DNA of 64,000 nucleotides from Penicillus capitatus (taxonomy: Eukaryota > Chlorophyta), in the NCBI GenBank assembly GCA_965649825.1, contig OZ287697.1:1674001-1738000 (forward strand), given 5' to 3'. The position numbers were made by a program, and so were the translations under genes. The notes under the pieces are model-generated. The model saw nothing but the letters and a program-made list of their open reading frames with translations, was not told where the DNA came from and did not search any database. Position 1 is the first letter of the stretch, and each line of letters opens with the position of its first letter. This document shows, piece by piece, positions 10,906 to 23,868 of the stretch.

Positions 10906-13900
10906 TCATATGCCGGAAGAGATACTCGAAAGATCATCGGAATTGGAGAATCCAACGAAATCAGCCACACTTCGAATCTTGAAGTGCAACCAGATCCTCA
11001 GGACATGTAACGTTCTGGTACTGGGATCCACGATGGTTCCGGTCTCTTTCAGGGAGAGCTTGACGTAGTCAACGAAGTAACAAAAAAGAAAAGAAACAAG
11101 AACGATGAGGGCCGTGATGTTAAGGAGAACACACAGAACTGAAATGGCCAAACGACCAGCATCGACGGTAAGACTCTCATTCTTCAGCATGGTTGCAAGA
11201 AGTGTTGTCAGGAGTGACACGAACAGAGAGAATATGTCGATTCTGTTCAGCTCATCGAAGCTCTGCCTGTAAGGCATCGCCACAATCTGCGCACTCACGG
11301 CAAGCGTCAAGAACACGGCAGCTCCAGAGATGGGAAGCAAGCTGTCGAAGCGATGGCTGCAGAACACTAAAAAGGCGATCCCAGCCTTCCTTGCAACAAT
11401 AGCAACCTCCCAGTACCGACGCCTCCCGTCTCTGTAGCTGCGGTAGAGGAATCCAGTGGTCTGGTAGATCCAGCTGTCGGTGTCGTCCAGCTGCTCTTCT
11501 GAGGACCCGAGGATGACGATGAAGGCGATCAGCAGCCCTCCGTAGACGAGGAAGACGAACGACACGATCAGAATCACCAGCATTAGGTGATCCCCTTCGA
11601 AGCACCTGAGACTGGTGTCCACGGCCCAGTAGCTGATCATCTCTCCTTCCGCAGCATCCATGACCTCGCCACCATTCTTCCCGGTCGCATCCAGAGTGTT
11701 GTAGGCGTCGGCACAGAGGACAGTACTGAGAGTCGTCTTGATCACCGGAACTGACGTGACGTACCAGAGAGCCATCAGAGACAGCAGAGATCTCTGCATA
11801 ACGTAGCGGATCGGCCGACGGATTCGATGGAAGAGCAGATCGACTGCCATCCAGAACACCACGAGCAGCAGGAACACAGATGCTGGGACAAGACAGACGC
11901 TCACGATCGAGGCCCATACGGTTGGATGCAGTGACTGGTCCTCTCCGTCCAAACACACCACAGAACGTCGGATGCTGTCCACCGCGAGTCCTCCGAAGAA
12001 CTCTGTACAGCACACGGAGATGGGGGTAGATACAGATCAACAGCTTTCTCAGAGATGGACCTGCTATCTTCGCCATGACAAGAATAGGGACAGCCCATCC
12101 AACATCCAGTGATGCGATCAGCACTGTCATCTGAATGTAGTTTAGCATGATCTGCAACAAAGACTGTCAGTTTCACGAATGCCACAGAACTTCATACTTT
12201 GAACATCTCGACCGCTTTCCACTGTCCCAGGGTCACTTCGTTGACGATCAGGCCTACTTGTATATCATTCGTGTCTTGAATCGCAAGCGAGTCTTCCTGG
12301 GACGCCTGTATCTCAGACGTCTCTGCCTCGGCTGGAAGCGAAAGGTCTTCAAGCGGGATGCTGCGGGGAATTCTTCGATGGCCGGAAAGCATCGCCAGTC
12401 TGCTGCTAGCGGTACTCAGTGTCCCTCTGATCGTAACACTGCACAAGACAAGCAGGATCACTGCCGCAGAGCAAATCGTCAGAACATTGCCGAATGTCGT
12501 CGGGCATTCTTCGCATCTGGAAGACACGGAGGATCCATACGAGGTGTTGCATGCTCCACAGAGAGGACCGGTGTGTTCCTGAATCCAAGAACACAAAGAC
12601 TCAGAAGATCAGGAGATTGACTAATTACTCACCTCAGCACACTGTTCTTGTTGATACTCTTCAACTGTGGTAGCGTTGATGCTGCAGCTCTTCATGTCTC
12701 TTGTCAGGTTCGTCAACGTCTCAACGCGGTCGTCGAATTTGCATGCATACGAGGTCAGGCACCTCGTAATGTTGACTGAGCAGGGTGACGCATGCCAGTA
12801 CCCATCATTCGGAATGATCACTCTTGTCGTGCAGTTGCCATTCTCAGGGCAGGGCTGACATTCTTCTCCTTCAGGGTCGAAGTTATAGGAAGAGGTGCTG
12901 CAGTTGCTGCAGATCTTGGTTTCGCCGACAGGCACCTCGCCAATAGTGCAGTTCCGCACATGGACGGTAATGTTCAGCGAATCGACGACTTCTCTCTCGT
13001 TGTATTGATTGCTAAAAGTGTAAATGTCAACGAATCTGATGTTTATGTTGTAGATGCCTGGCAATCCAAAGCCGATCATGTGAGGAAACTTGGCCGTCTG
13101 TCCATTCACAGGCAGAGAAATGTTACCAACTTGAAACCCTTCTGATGTTGATAGTGTGGCAAGGATATCGCCGATACCCATTCTCGCCGGACCCTGCTTC
13201 AACTTATCCAAGAATTCCACCGTCACCCTTGGCAGTTGGTTACCACCGACATAGTCTCGAACTTCGAATCCTTTTCCACTCGAAACTTCTGTCTTCTCTC
13301 CCTTATACTCGACAGTCATCTTCGCCATCGTGGCTTCCGTAGCAACAACCTGCCCGTAGGTGTCAGCAGAATTGTTTCTCCATGCAGCGCAGACAGTTTT
13401 GTCGGATGTAATACGACGCAAAGAACTCCAGTCCTTCTCTTCAAGGAACGTCAGTTTGTCATTCCTGGATGACGAGTTGCATTGGAATCTGATGCCTTGT
13501 AGACGGTTTGCAAAGATTGCCCCTCCACCAAATATCGCACTGTTATTCTCGAACTGAGTGTCAATGATTGTCACAGCAATGCATCCGTATTTCTTCTTCC
13601 AGCAGTTTCGACCGTAGCTTTCATATAGGAAAAGACCCCCTACAAAGCAAACTAATAAGGATGCTTCCTTGCTGCTGATGTCAGTAGATTCACCTCCGGA
13701 TTCTGCAGTATTGTTTAGTATTCTGCACTCTTGTAATTGGGTAACAGACGTTCGGCGTCGGTATCTAGTAATCGAGATGGCTCCTCCGCCTATGGTGCCA
13801 CTAGAAGAGACCGTGGCCGCGTTCGAAGCAAACAGACAGCCCGTGCAGAGGAATTCGGAACCCACTGCGTTTACTGCTCCACCACCCGAGCCTGCTGTGC

Positions 13901-16225
13901 AATTCGACACGTTCAAGTCCTTTGCCTTGAAGATGGAATCTTCTAAAGTGATCGCTCCACCCTCTGAGTCTGTTGTGCAGCTAGATATATTAAAATGCCT
14001 TGCCTCAAAGGTGGACTTCTCCACATTGATCGCCGCGCCAGATCCCGCAGATCCATTTATCATCGTTGCATGTTTTACGAAAACTGAGCTCTTGCCAACC
14101 GCGCAGAGAAAGCCGCCTTCATATGGGAGATAGCTTTTAGGACCAGCTCCACCCCTAAATCTGGAGTGATGAATAATCAGCGTCGAGCTGTTCGCAGAGA
14201 TGGATCCTCCTGCCTCATGCGCCAAATTGTTCACAAAGGTCACGTTGAAGAACCTTCCCACAGAGTTCTCACTCTGTTCAACGGCTCCTCCGCTATAACC
14301 GAAGCCATTCTTGAATACTGAGTCGCTCACGGTAAGGTTGGAATCCGAAGTGATCGATATACTGCCGCCACCTCCGATTTCTGCACGATTTCCATCGGCA
14401 GTCAGTTCATTCCCTATGATGTGAGAGTCGACCGAACGGATTCCTCCTCCATGTTTTTCAGCACGGTTCGATAGAAATCTCGAGCTGTCGATTACTACTG
14501 ACGCATTTCTGAAATACAGAGCGCCGCCTGAACGAGCTCCGTTTCCTTTTAGGACAGAGTCGGTCATCTTCACTAAACGGGACCCATAAACGTGTAGACA
14601 CCCTCCCTTCAAAGTAGCCTTGTTCTGGACACAGGTCAAGTGTGTGATATTGAGTTCGGTATTCTCTGCATAGATTGCTCCACCAGACTTCTCAGCTCTG
14701 TTCCACAAAAAACGACAGGAGTCGATCGTCAAGGAACTTCCATTCCGGAGAGAGATGGTCCCGTCCATCTCAGCAACATTGCCACGGAATGCACAATCCT
14801 CGAGAGTGATATGCGACCCTTGTGCGTTGATGGCCACTCCGTGACTTGCTTCGTTTTTCTCAAAACTGCAATTGCGGATCGAAGCAGTTGCGTCTTTGAG
14901 CTGGACGCAGGCACTGATGGGATCATCTTCCGCGGCGGATGCCGAATTCTTCGTGAAGTTGCTGTTTGACAGATTGAAAGAACCTCTTTTAACGTTGAAG
15001 GTCGGAAAACTGTTCTCGGAAGCCTTGATCCCGTTAGCAGATGTCGAGGACTGAGGAGGTATCCAGATGATTGCCGATCTAGAAGAGGATGATGATATCG
15101 GTTTATTGTTTTCGATAATAACGTTCTGGAGACTGTTTTCTTTGCTCAGAAGAAGACCACAGACCCCATTGCAGGTGTTCATCTGGAAGTCGAGGTCTTC
15201 GATCTCCAGTTTTGAGCAGGATGAAGCATTTGCTTGGATGGTCAGTGCTTCACCGAAGAAACGATTCTCTCTGAACCCGATGCGCTGCAGTCGGATGGTT
15301 CCGATGGTGTGTTCAGAGTTACACGCCTCGATGCCGATGATGGTCTTTAACACACTAGAAACTTCGAACAGGCATCCTTTCACAACAAGGTCTGTCAGAG
15401 TGACATTAGTGGTACTAAAAACAGATGCGTTTAACGTCATCAAGCCAGGTGGAGTATGCACTTACCGTAGAGAAAACAGTCCTTCGTTCATCTGCGGACA
15501 GGTGAGGATGGTTCGCTTTTCAGAGGCTGAAATCTCGACGTCGTCGTTCTCACCTTTCCTGATATAGCCGCTGATCGTCAGCGGCCATGGGACGACAGTG
15601 CGAGAGGGAGGCCGGATTGTCTTCGCGGTGTCGAGCAGCAGCACGTCTCCCGGTCGAGAACAGTTGACGACGAGCTGGAAATCGTCTTCTATCTCTTCGA
15701 GAACTGCCGAGTTAAGCAGCCACTCTCGCGTGGTGGCATTCCGATAACGGCGACGCTGCGCCGTTGACAGACGACAGGTGGCCTCTGTCCAAAACACGAC
15801 AACACAGTCATTGATGTGACGCGACGTGGCAGCGAATGGAACGAACCTGCTGTCCCCTCAGCGTCTAGGTTCACTTGGAGAAGAGTGCGCACATCGCTTC
15901 TTTCCTAGGCGTCGAAAGAGGACCCTCACTGCGGTGCTTATGTGGAAAGGTAGACGTACCGGAAGCAACGGGGCTGTCTTGAATGATACAGAGTTGGTAT
16001 TTGGAACGGACATGGCAGGCTTGTCGCCCACTTCTGCAAATCCAAAACAAAGCACTGTGCTGCCGACAGCAGTAGTAAGGCCATGCTCTTACCAGCAGGC
16101 GCTGTTGTCATTGCATGACTTGTGGGCGTTAACCTTAGGTCCGTTAACGCGATTCCGGCGACAACGCCGGAGATAACACTCACAAGCGAAAGGACGGAAA
16201 AAACTTGCTCGGTCTTCGCTGGCAT
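10906..16225 (-). CDS. BHR-B: beta-helix multi-pass membrane protein
   Basis: A predicted 1626-residue cell-surface protein. Exons: 16093-16225, 15960-16033, 15847-15904, 15466-15784, 13694-15414, 12633-13639, 12198-12578, 12061-12151, 10906-12002; phases agree and the total divides by three. Order: signal peptide (start 'MPAKTEQVFSVLSL'); N-terminal domain with conserved 'NCSRPGDVLLLDTAKTI' (to about 195); beta-helix coils with GGAI/FxxN motifs and sequons (about 195-1000); Cys-rich segment including 'CQPCPENGNC' and 'DGYWHASPCS'; a second Cys cluster 'GPLCGAC'; one membrane segment and a polar linker; then about seven further membrane segments with 'GFLYRSYRDGRRRYWEV'. Intron 1 uses GTAAGA where its relatives use GC. 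An apparent frameshift near 16030 and stop near 15858 are intronic. A receptor, adhesin or mechanosensor would fit; none is shown. Confidence 0.87.
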
Positions 16226-17323
16226 GTTGATGTCAACACAGTGGCTGTGACTTTTGAAATGTGCTCAGTCGATACAAGAAACGGGCTTTTATACGCAGCA
16301 GATTCCTTTTGATACGACTGCGGTTATTAGCGTTGGGCCACCGCAACTGCACATGACGTGTCTGATGCTGAACGCGTTCTGGGATTACATCATCATTATG
16401 CTATCCAATGCGTCGTGATCATATCTACTTCTTGTTTTGGTTGCTTAACTGAGACTCGGGTAAACGGGAGCTACGCAGACGAGGTAGACAGGCGAACCTA
16501 GTCTTGAGCATTCGCCCGTCTGGTGTCGACAGTGGGGACACACTGGGCGTGCGTCGACGGTGGCTAACGACAATGGTCGCCTCGACCGTCATCTAACTGA
16601 AAACCTTGTCCCTCGTCTGATGGTGACCTTTCTGTCTGTCTCGACGACGCGCTAAGGGTTAGAGGTCTTTTTTCTGAAGCGCTGCCTGTTTTGTCAGAAT
16701 CGAGTTCTTCTTACGCATCAGTGGACGAACGTTTAGAGGATGTCTATTGGTGCAGCCGAGCATCCAGTTCGGAGAGTCGTATTTGAGAAGTTGTTGGACA
16801 CTGACGTTGACTGGGAGCTTTCTGATCTCGCGTCCTGCCCTTTGTATCTCTTGTCCTGTTCGCATACTTTCGTTTAAGGCGAACCTGTCGAAGGCGCCCG
16901 ATGCCACTGTCGCTGCTAGTACAAATCTCGCCATCTTTGGACGTACTGAACGTGTCAAGTGAGTCTTCGTGCAACCTACACAGCGATCCAATGAATCGGT
17001 CCTGTTCACTCGACGAGCTTGGCTATGAGAACAACCAGGTCTGCAGTTGGAATGTGCTTGTGTGGCAGCCATCGCCCTGTGCCGCAAAGACCGATGTCAA
17101 GACATGCTTCTGTCGAGTCAGTCTCCTGTCATGACAGATGAGTCAGCACTCGAGGCGCAGACGTCGATGACGCGACGGCATCATTCGGCGACCTCCGTTT
17201 TCGCACCACCTTTTGGCGCGCAACGGCGCGTTCGCATGCAAGAGGCGCCGTCGAACAGCCCACCGACACTTAAAGCAACGACAACCACGTCTCAGACAAT
17301 CTACCAAGCCGGCGACGCACCTC
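16226..17323. other. Divergent spacer between BHR-B and F-box/LRR
   Basis: About 1.1 kb separates the two start codons. The first half is shared with the spacer at 2615-3074; the second half is absent from the left copy. Frames at 16747-16962 and 16901-17134 are short and overlapping. An upstream exon of the F-box gene could hide here, but I see no splice chain that demands it. Confidence 0.45.
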
Positions 17324-18959
17324 ATGGCAAAACGTGATGTTTCCGGCGAAAGGCGACCGCAGTCCAGTCACTGGAATTGCATTGGCCTCTTGCTGGACGA
17401 GGATTGGTTCCTTCATAAAGTACTCGGCTGTCTTCTCGACGACGGTCTTCAAGAGTACCGCCGCGTGTGTCGACAATGGGACGCAGTTTGCAAGTCTCTG
17501 CCCGTCAAGCTTCGACAGGTGCCTCCTGAACACGTCTCTGACGTGCTGACCGCTTTTCCAAACGCCGTCGAGCTCTCTTGTTCAACCAGTTTTCCGTCCG
17601 AAGATCTCGACGTTGCCCGGCGGCTCGCCGGTCTGACCTCAATGACGCGGCTGGAGCGACTGGACTACTTCGGCGACGGGACAGACGGCGATCTTCAGCT
17701 CATTCATTCAGAAACGTACTCTCGGCTGCATTCTCTCGGTGTGCATCTGGGGACTGCTGAATCGTACGAGGGCTTCCGCAGTGTGCTGTTGTCCCTGACA
17801 GGACTGAAGAGACTTGATGTCAGTCTGAGATCGGACGTCGAGTCGTCGTCATGGACCCCGCTGACAGAGCTCGATGGCCTCTGCGAAGTCAGTCTTTCTG
17901 GCTCCTTGCTGAGAAACGGAAGCAATCAGATCATGTTTCCTTCGACGATGCTGACCAAGCTGACAGTTAACGACTCTGGTCTGCGATGCGCATCAGTGAT
18001 CGACGTGAGCTGCCCTTCGCAGCCGGCTCCGCTTTCGCTGACCGCTCTTCTGTCTTCAGGATGCTTCCCGCTACGCTGGCACTGTCCGGACTTTGAGTCT
18101 GCATCTGAAGCAGCTCTTTCTTCCCGAGACAACGTGGGCGCCGCTGCAGCGCTTCGGTCACCTGGAGGTGCTCAGGCTGTCGGTGCCTAGGATGCAGTCG
18201 CAAGAGTCTGTTCGCCGCATCACTTCCGTCGTCGAATTCATCGTCAGTTTGCAAGATCTCGGTCTGGAGATCAGTGGCTACGGCAGGGAACTGAGAATCG
18301 GCGACACGTCCTTCCGTTCCCTAACAAACCTGCGAGCGCTTTATCTGATCATTACCCCATTCTTTGAGTTCAGGACTGCTTCTGTTTGCGTCTCGCACCT
18401 GACGCGCCTGACTTCGCTGGCTCTCGCTGGAGTATCGATCAGAGGAGGCATCAGTACTCTCGACGAACTGGTGTATCTTTCCCTCAGACGTCTGCCACAG
18501 CCGTTCAAGGATCTGAACAAGAGGCTCGTGCAGATGACCAAACTGACAGAGTTGCAGTTTATGGAACAAGACCTGCGCATTCCTCCGAACTGTGTTCTCA
18601 GTCGCTTGAAGAATCTGAGACGGCTGACGCTGGTGACGGAAACCGAGGTGGATCGTCGACTCTGCCAAACCCTCGCGACGTTGCCCGAGCTGACAAGCCT
18701 CTTTTTCTGGAGCATGTCGAAACGAAACAAGCCGAACGATTTCCGAATGCAGTTCGTCCTGCTGACGCAGCTCCAGGAACTCAGACTTCGCTGCGGCCCA
18801 GACATCAGACCAGACTTCGATATCCTCGGCCTCTTCGGGTACGGGACATTTCCTCGACTCAGACATCTGGCGATTGGATCGCCGACGCTGCCAGACGGAG
18901 AAGAACGAGTGTTGTTTAGCAGATTTCCGTGTCTGCGAAGCTACGAAGCAATGCGATAG
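17324..18959 (+). CDS. F-box/leucine-rich-repeat protein
   Basis: Two exons, 17324-18004 and 18060-18959, flank a 55-nt GTGAGC...CAG intron in phase 0, giving 526 residues. The start is the first ATG of the frame ('MAKRDVSGERR'); an upstream frame extension uses TTG. Residues about 25-65 resemble an F-box ('LDDGLQEYRRVCRQWDAVC'), and the rest consists of irregular leucine-rich repeats such as 'LTRLTSLALAGVSI' and 'LKNLRRLTLVTETEVDRRL'. F-box proteins usually dock to SKP1 in cullin ubiquitin ligases while the LRR part binds the substrate; that role is inferred from the family. It lies divergent to BHR-B and has a damaged paralogue at 3075-4250. The F-box genes in the inverted-repeat arms are more distant relatives. 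Confidence 0.8.
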
Positions 18960-20670
18960 GTGCACTTCAAGAAGAGAGACCATCATGACGCTGTTCCTTT
19001 CTTGGTCTCTATCAACGAATGATTCTACACATTTGGAGAGCTTTGCAGTCTCTCGAGTATCAAGTACTGGACAACCGTATCCAGATGTTGTGTCCTGTTC
19101 GACAGTCGATTAAGACTGCGTTAAAGCCTAATCTGCCTAACTGAGCAACGCGCGGTCCTTTCTGTTCTTCGACGAATCCATTCTGCGACACCGCTTTGGT
19201 TCAGGGACGTCACATCATGCCTCTCGGACGACACACTTGCTGCATTCAATCGTCCAGTAGGGCGCGAGTGATGAGGGAAACACTCCCCTGCTAAGAACAC
19301 CAGTCAGTTCGTCTTTTGCACGAGACAAAGAGAACGCAGGCATCTGTTTAACTGCGAGATGGAATGCTCTGTTCGCCGTAGCGAATGATGGCCGTTGTCC
19401 AGAGCAGCGTGCATTTACCGAAGCGAGACGGAAGCTGGAATGAACAGTGAGATGCTCGCGATTGAGTCCGCGACATCGAATACCGTCACGCACGCGTCTC
19501 CGCTGCTGACGCAGATCAAAGAAGGAATGCCTGGGGTGTACCATCTCAAGAGCCAAGAAGCGGTGCGCGTGACAAGAGTCGACTACTCTGTGTTGATGCT
19601 CTAAACAAAGGTGCTCAGTGTCTTGCATAAATGTGAGATGTCTATGAACGAAGATGCGCACCGATGCATGTCCTCACTTCAACTGCATTACGCATTCAAT
19701 GAGCAATCGACTATGCTACACGTCAGCAACGTCGGACAGTGTTCTGCGCACCTTCAACTTCGTTCTTGGACACGCCGACGTCCTCCGGATGCCGCGTTTC
19801 TGCTGAGCGCGGATACCTCGACGGTTCGAGTTCCACGTGGCAGCCACCTCGGACTTCGCAGGCGACTTCCGCCATCCCTCGTTCTCCCTCTGAATCCTTT
19901 GCTATCTTCGGACACCTCCGTCCGCTGGTAGAAGACGCGGTTCTTCAAGATGGCCTTCTTCGACCGACACCGAGACGACTTCGCCCTTCGTGCGCTTCTT
20001 CCCTCAGCCTTCGCCGAACGCTTTGTTATGGTGTTCAGGGTTTGTCTCTTGGGCAGTCAGTCGTCTGGTCGACGCGATTTCGATCGATGCAGCGACGAAC
20101 AATCGAAGGCGTTTCAAGTTTCTTCGCGTCTTGTTGCTACGGTCTTCGGCTGCGGCGGCGGAAAGAATCCCTCCACGCCCGGGTACGCTGAGCTATCCAA
20201 CGCAGTCTGCGATGTTCGCGTCCTTCGTCGCCACAAGTGACAGACGCACTACATGTGCCACGCGTTGTCTACTCTCCACTCTGCTTCTGCAGAAGGCGTT
20301 CTGCTAGGCCCACCGTGACCGAGCACTCGAGACTGTGACAGAGCGAGAGCTCGTCGCTCGGACAGTTGGACGGAGTGCCATCGCTTCCTGCGTCGCCTGT
20401 GCAAAGCCGTCGCGCAACTGTCTCCGTCTTTAGCTCGGGCATCGTATATTGTCTCTCAGTCCTAAGTGTCGGATCCGTAGAAACATCCTGTCACGTCTTC
20501 CTTGGTTTGTATCTTCCAATCGTGCTTCTCTAGCCTACAACCTCGCTTGCGCTGTACGCAGACTGTCGCTACGCTGCTGTATACATTTCATCTTCCGGGG
20601 AGCGCAGGCAACGTTCAAACGCCACGAGTCGTTTCTTCGCAGAACCATCCGCTCTTCGTAATAAATGTCT
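18960..20670. other. Intergenic between F-box/LRR and the left inverted-repeat arm
   Basis: To about 19660 this is the duplicated 3' flank. After that it is unique to this place. Frames at 19739-20191 and 19950-20240 overlap in different phases. The latter starts with ATG but has no recognised domain. I support no gene here. Confidence 0.45.
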
Positions 20671-22086
20671 GCGAATGCAGCAGCGTGGCTTGTGCGGACA
20701 CGGGTTCCACAAACAAATGTTCCTTGTCCTGGTCACCTTGCTAACGTTACCTCTCGTCAAGTCTAAGGACCTTCCAATGCAAGATGTCGGGGTGACTGAT
20801 CTGGTGCAGCTGGGATGTCTTGCGACATCCATCTAAAGCTCTACCATCCTTCACACTTAACTGTAAGGAATCGTCAAGCACCCTTGTGCCAATGCACGAG
20901 CGAATAATCAACGGCCGTCAATTGTTGCCGACCTGATACCTAATGTCTATAACTGCCGTCGAGAACTCGAATTGCCAACGCCCTTGCGAGGATCCGGCTC
21001 TTAATGGATCAGAATTTTCAATAACCTCATCTTCACATCGACCCTTGCTTCGCCTCCAAGGGCGCGCCGTGCTGAAAGACAGCCAATTCGTAATCTTTAT
21101 CCAACATCTCGACGAATAAGCCTTCTCATCCGCTTCCGAGTAAAGTTCTCCACAACGATGCCGTTGCTAAAGAGCTCTAGCTTCCTCGGCGAGGAGCTGG
21201 CGTCCCTCCCTTTTTCTGTCTGCTTTCATATCCCCGCAACGAGCTCAACATCCGCGCTGTGCATGTCTATCTCTCGATCCTTGAGGAAGTCCTTAAACCA
21301 GTACATCTCTCTTCATGGATTAAGAGGGGCTATCTATCTAACACTGGTCCGTCGTCTTCGCGTGCTTCCAGCTGCTCTGCAATGATCGACCTGTCCATCG
21401 AATGCTCCGCGCTCATGGTCTTCTTCGGCTGTCGTCCTCGTGCGCGTCCAGCTCGTTTGCAATGATCGGTATGTTTGTTGAATGCTCCGCACTTATGGTC
21501 TTCTTCTCGGCCTTGTCGTCTAACCCAGTATCCTATCCTGTCCTCCTTTCCCCAATCGGCCTCTTGCTGCCGGTCCTTCTCGGCCTTGTCGTCTAACCCA
21601 GTATCCTATCCTGTCCTCCTTTCCCCAATCACCCTCTTGCTGCCGGTCCTTCTCGGCCCGAGCCTTCCATGCACTTCAAACGTTGCAAGGAATCCGGCCG
21701 CAACAATGACCATTAAATGTCTGCCTCTCGCAAAGGGTCGAACTGAACCTGCCTGGCCAGCCACACAGATTAATACTCAAGGGGGCGAACATGTTATGCC
21801 TTAAGATGTAAAGACATAAGATGACGAATTTGCACATAGAAACAGGCCAAACGCATCGCCGATTTCGCGATTCCGCAAGGAGATCTCGTCACGGACTCGA
21901 AGAGCGCGGACATCGCATCCGACATCGAAAGGCGTAAAGGAGTGACTGCTCTTTCAAAAAACGTCTCGACACATCTCGGAGATCGTCGTCATCCGTAGAG
22001 TCAAAACAATGGCCTTCGCTGGAGTTCACGTGCCCGCGCCGCCGTCATGTCGCAACACGGGCGTCAACGCAAGCACCTTCCGCACG
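20671..22086. other. Gene-free outer part of the left arm
   Basis: About 1.4 kb with no supported gene. It holds the tandem-repeat tract at 21352-21655. Several short frames cross the repeats but are interrupted. The stretch from 21656 to 22086 is the 3' flank of the F-box/LRR gene and shows nothing else I can name. Confidence 0.55.
21352..21655. repeat. Tandem repeats, left arm
   Basis: Two adjoining arrays. The first has two imperfect units of about 80 nt (starting near 21361 and 21441, with 'CAATGATCG' and 'GAATGCTCCGC'). The second has two near-perfect 73-nt units (starting near 21506 and 21579, containing 'GTCGTCTAACCCAGTATCC') and a partial third. The right arm has three units of the second type. 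Confidence 0.85.
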
Positions 22087-23415
22087 TCACAGATCCTCGT
22101 CGATTTCTGCGTCCCTCAGGTGCAGGTCGTTCAGAGCCTTGAGGCGAACAAGGACGCTTCTGGGGAGGACCATCTCGCAGCTCTCGCTGAATCCGAGGTG
22201 GAGTTTCTGGAGACGGGTCATCTGTTCCAGACTGTCCTCGAGCTTGCGGATGTTCTCCGCTTCGTTGCGGATCTCCAGGTTCACCAGATTCGTCAACCCC
22301 CGAAGCGACAGCCGCATCGGCGCCCGGGACATGCACAGACGGGTCAGCTGGGTCAGCGCCGAGAATCCTGGAGGGGCGAGTTGCGGTCCCCGGGCGCCGA
22401 CGCCGTAGACATGCGTGCACGACAGACGCTTCAGAGACGTCAGGTGCGTGACCGCCTGAAGAACAGACGCGATGGAGCACGCCTTCAGATCGAAGTCCAG
22501 ATGCGTCAACTGGCTCATGCGCTCGAGGACCGACAGAAAATTCGTCGCACTGTGGAGAACGGCGTTGTTGAAGTGAGAGTACACGCGCAGCTGCTTGAGT
22601 TTGGCGAAGGACGTCAAGCAGACCATGTCGTGGAACAGGTCCTGGTTCGTCGGAAAGGCAAACGCCAGAGACGGCAACGCGTGCCGATACTCGAGGACAA
22701 ACTACGACGGCAGATCCAGGCAGGAGAAAGGTCGACGAGGGGCTGTCACCTCAAGAGTCTTCCAGGCGCCGGTGTGACTCCATCGCTCGATGTTGACGTC
22801 GAGATGGGTGATGTGCGTCAGGGGCGGCAGCGAGATCTCCTCGTCGGGTTCCAAGCGGATGCTCAGATGCAGTCGGAGTTCCTTGAGCCGCTGTAGGTCG
22901 CGGAGGAAATCGAAGGCGTCCGTCTCCTCTATCGACGACCGGATCTGCAGCGACGTGAGATTGGTGAAACAGTTGAGGGATGTGTAGACGGTGGGGCATC
23001 CGTCTTCGTTCCACCAACTCAGCGACAGCTGACGCAGGTGGGTCAGCTCAGGAAAGTACGCCGTCGCCGCCGGGACGTCGATCCACGGATGGAAGGACTT
23101 GACCGACAGGCGTTGAAGGTTCTCGGCCGCGACGAGCTCGGCGAAGACGTCTGCCGGGAACTCGTCGTCGGCGATCTTGACCGACATCGCCATGGCACCG
23201 GGGAAGCTGCGCGTGATCTCTCGGATGTTGCGATCCCGAGAGGTCGGCAGGGAAAGCGGAAGGGATTTGAAGGCGTCGCGCCATCCGCGGCAGACGAGTC
23301 GGCAGCGGCGGAGGTCTTCGGCGTCCAGCAGCGGCATTAGGCGTTCGAAGAGAAACGCCCTCTCGAACAGCGAACGCATCCGACCCTCGTCCTTCGGCCC
23401 CTCGTCCTCCGCCAT
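22087..23415 (-). CDS. F-box/LRR protein (left arm)
   Basis: Exons 22750-23415 and 22087-22701 join across a 48-nt intron (donor GAG|GTGACA, acceptor GTCGTAG). The in-frame TAG that seems to split the gene is the acceptor itself. The product has 426 residues and starts at the first ATG ('MAEDEGPKDEGRM'). An F-box lies at about residues 15-50 ('LDAEDLRRCRLVCRGWRD'), followed by leucine-rich repeats ('LTSLKRLSC', 'LTNLVNLEIRNEAENIRKL'). By family it would be a substrate adaptor of an SCF ubiquitin ligase. It is a distant paralogue of the gene at 17324-18959, so both duplicated systems in the window pair an F-box/LRR gene with BHR genes. It is nearly identical to 61188-62516. Confidence 0.82.
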
Positions 23416-23868
23416 GACGTCCAATCGTCCAAGACGCGACGGAGATACGCCGGACGGCGAGTCGTTGACCGCGACGCGGTGGAAGACACCAAAGCGGAGG
23501 AGCGAACGGGCAGACGGTCAACGCAGACTAACCGCCATGAAAGAAGGCGATTAGCGACACGTCTGTGGAGGTCTCGCCGACCAGATGAAGTGACGTCGTG
23601 CGGTGTGCAGAGATGACGATCTCTCGGCGACGATCCCGTCGCAGCGACGCGCCCTTTGCCCTTCGCCCGTTAACAAAATCGAATTCTCGACGCCTCGGAC
23701 TCGCCTAGTGTTCAAAATCGAAGGTGCAAACGTTTCGAAAAGAAAAGAACGATCGTTCGATGGATGACACACATGCAACTGACACATGCAACTGAGCTTC
23801 GTTTTCGCAACCGCGTCCGTCCGTCCGTCTTTCGTTATTCGCCTTCAAGAGATCTCCGTCTGCAGCAA
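23416..23868. other. Spacer, F-box 5' flank and DCD 3' flank
   Basis: 450 bp, mirrored at 60735-61187 with only a few differences. Expected to hold the F-box promoter and the end of the DCD transcript. A short perfect direct repeat of 'CACATGCAACTGA' lies near 23770-23800. Confidence 0.5.

Larger units (their letters stand above)
13604..19660 (+). repeat. Direct segmental duplication, right copy (BHR + F-box unit)
   Basis: The portion of the right-hand unit that aligns with 1 to about 4890. It covers most of BHR-B from its sixth exon to its start, the divergent spacer, the intact F-box/LRR gene and about 700 bp of 3' flank. The insertion relative to the left copy (about 16730-17790) contains the F-box start, so the left copy is a deletion derivative. 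Similarity to BHR-A cannot be followed further because the window starts there. Confidence 0.88.

Noticed and set aside
15858-16055. Frameshift and stop disabling BHR-B (and the same stop in BHR-A near 2249)
   Set aside because: Introns 1 to 3, placed from BHR-D and consensus borders, remove these signals and keep frame throughout.
22702-22704. In-frame TAG as a nonsense mutation or stop-codon reassignment in the F-box gene
   Set aside because: A 48-nt intron with consensus ends uses this TAG as its acceptor and joins the frames in phase. Both arms agree.
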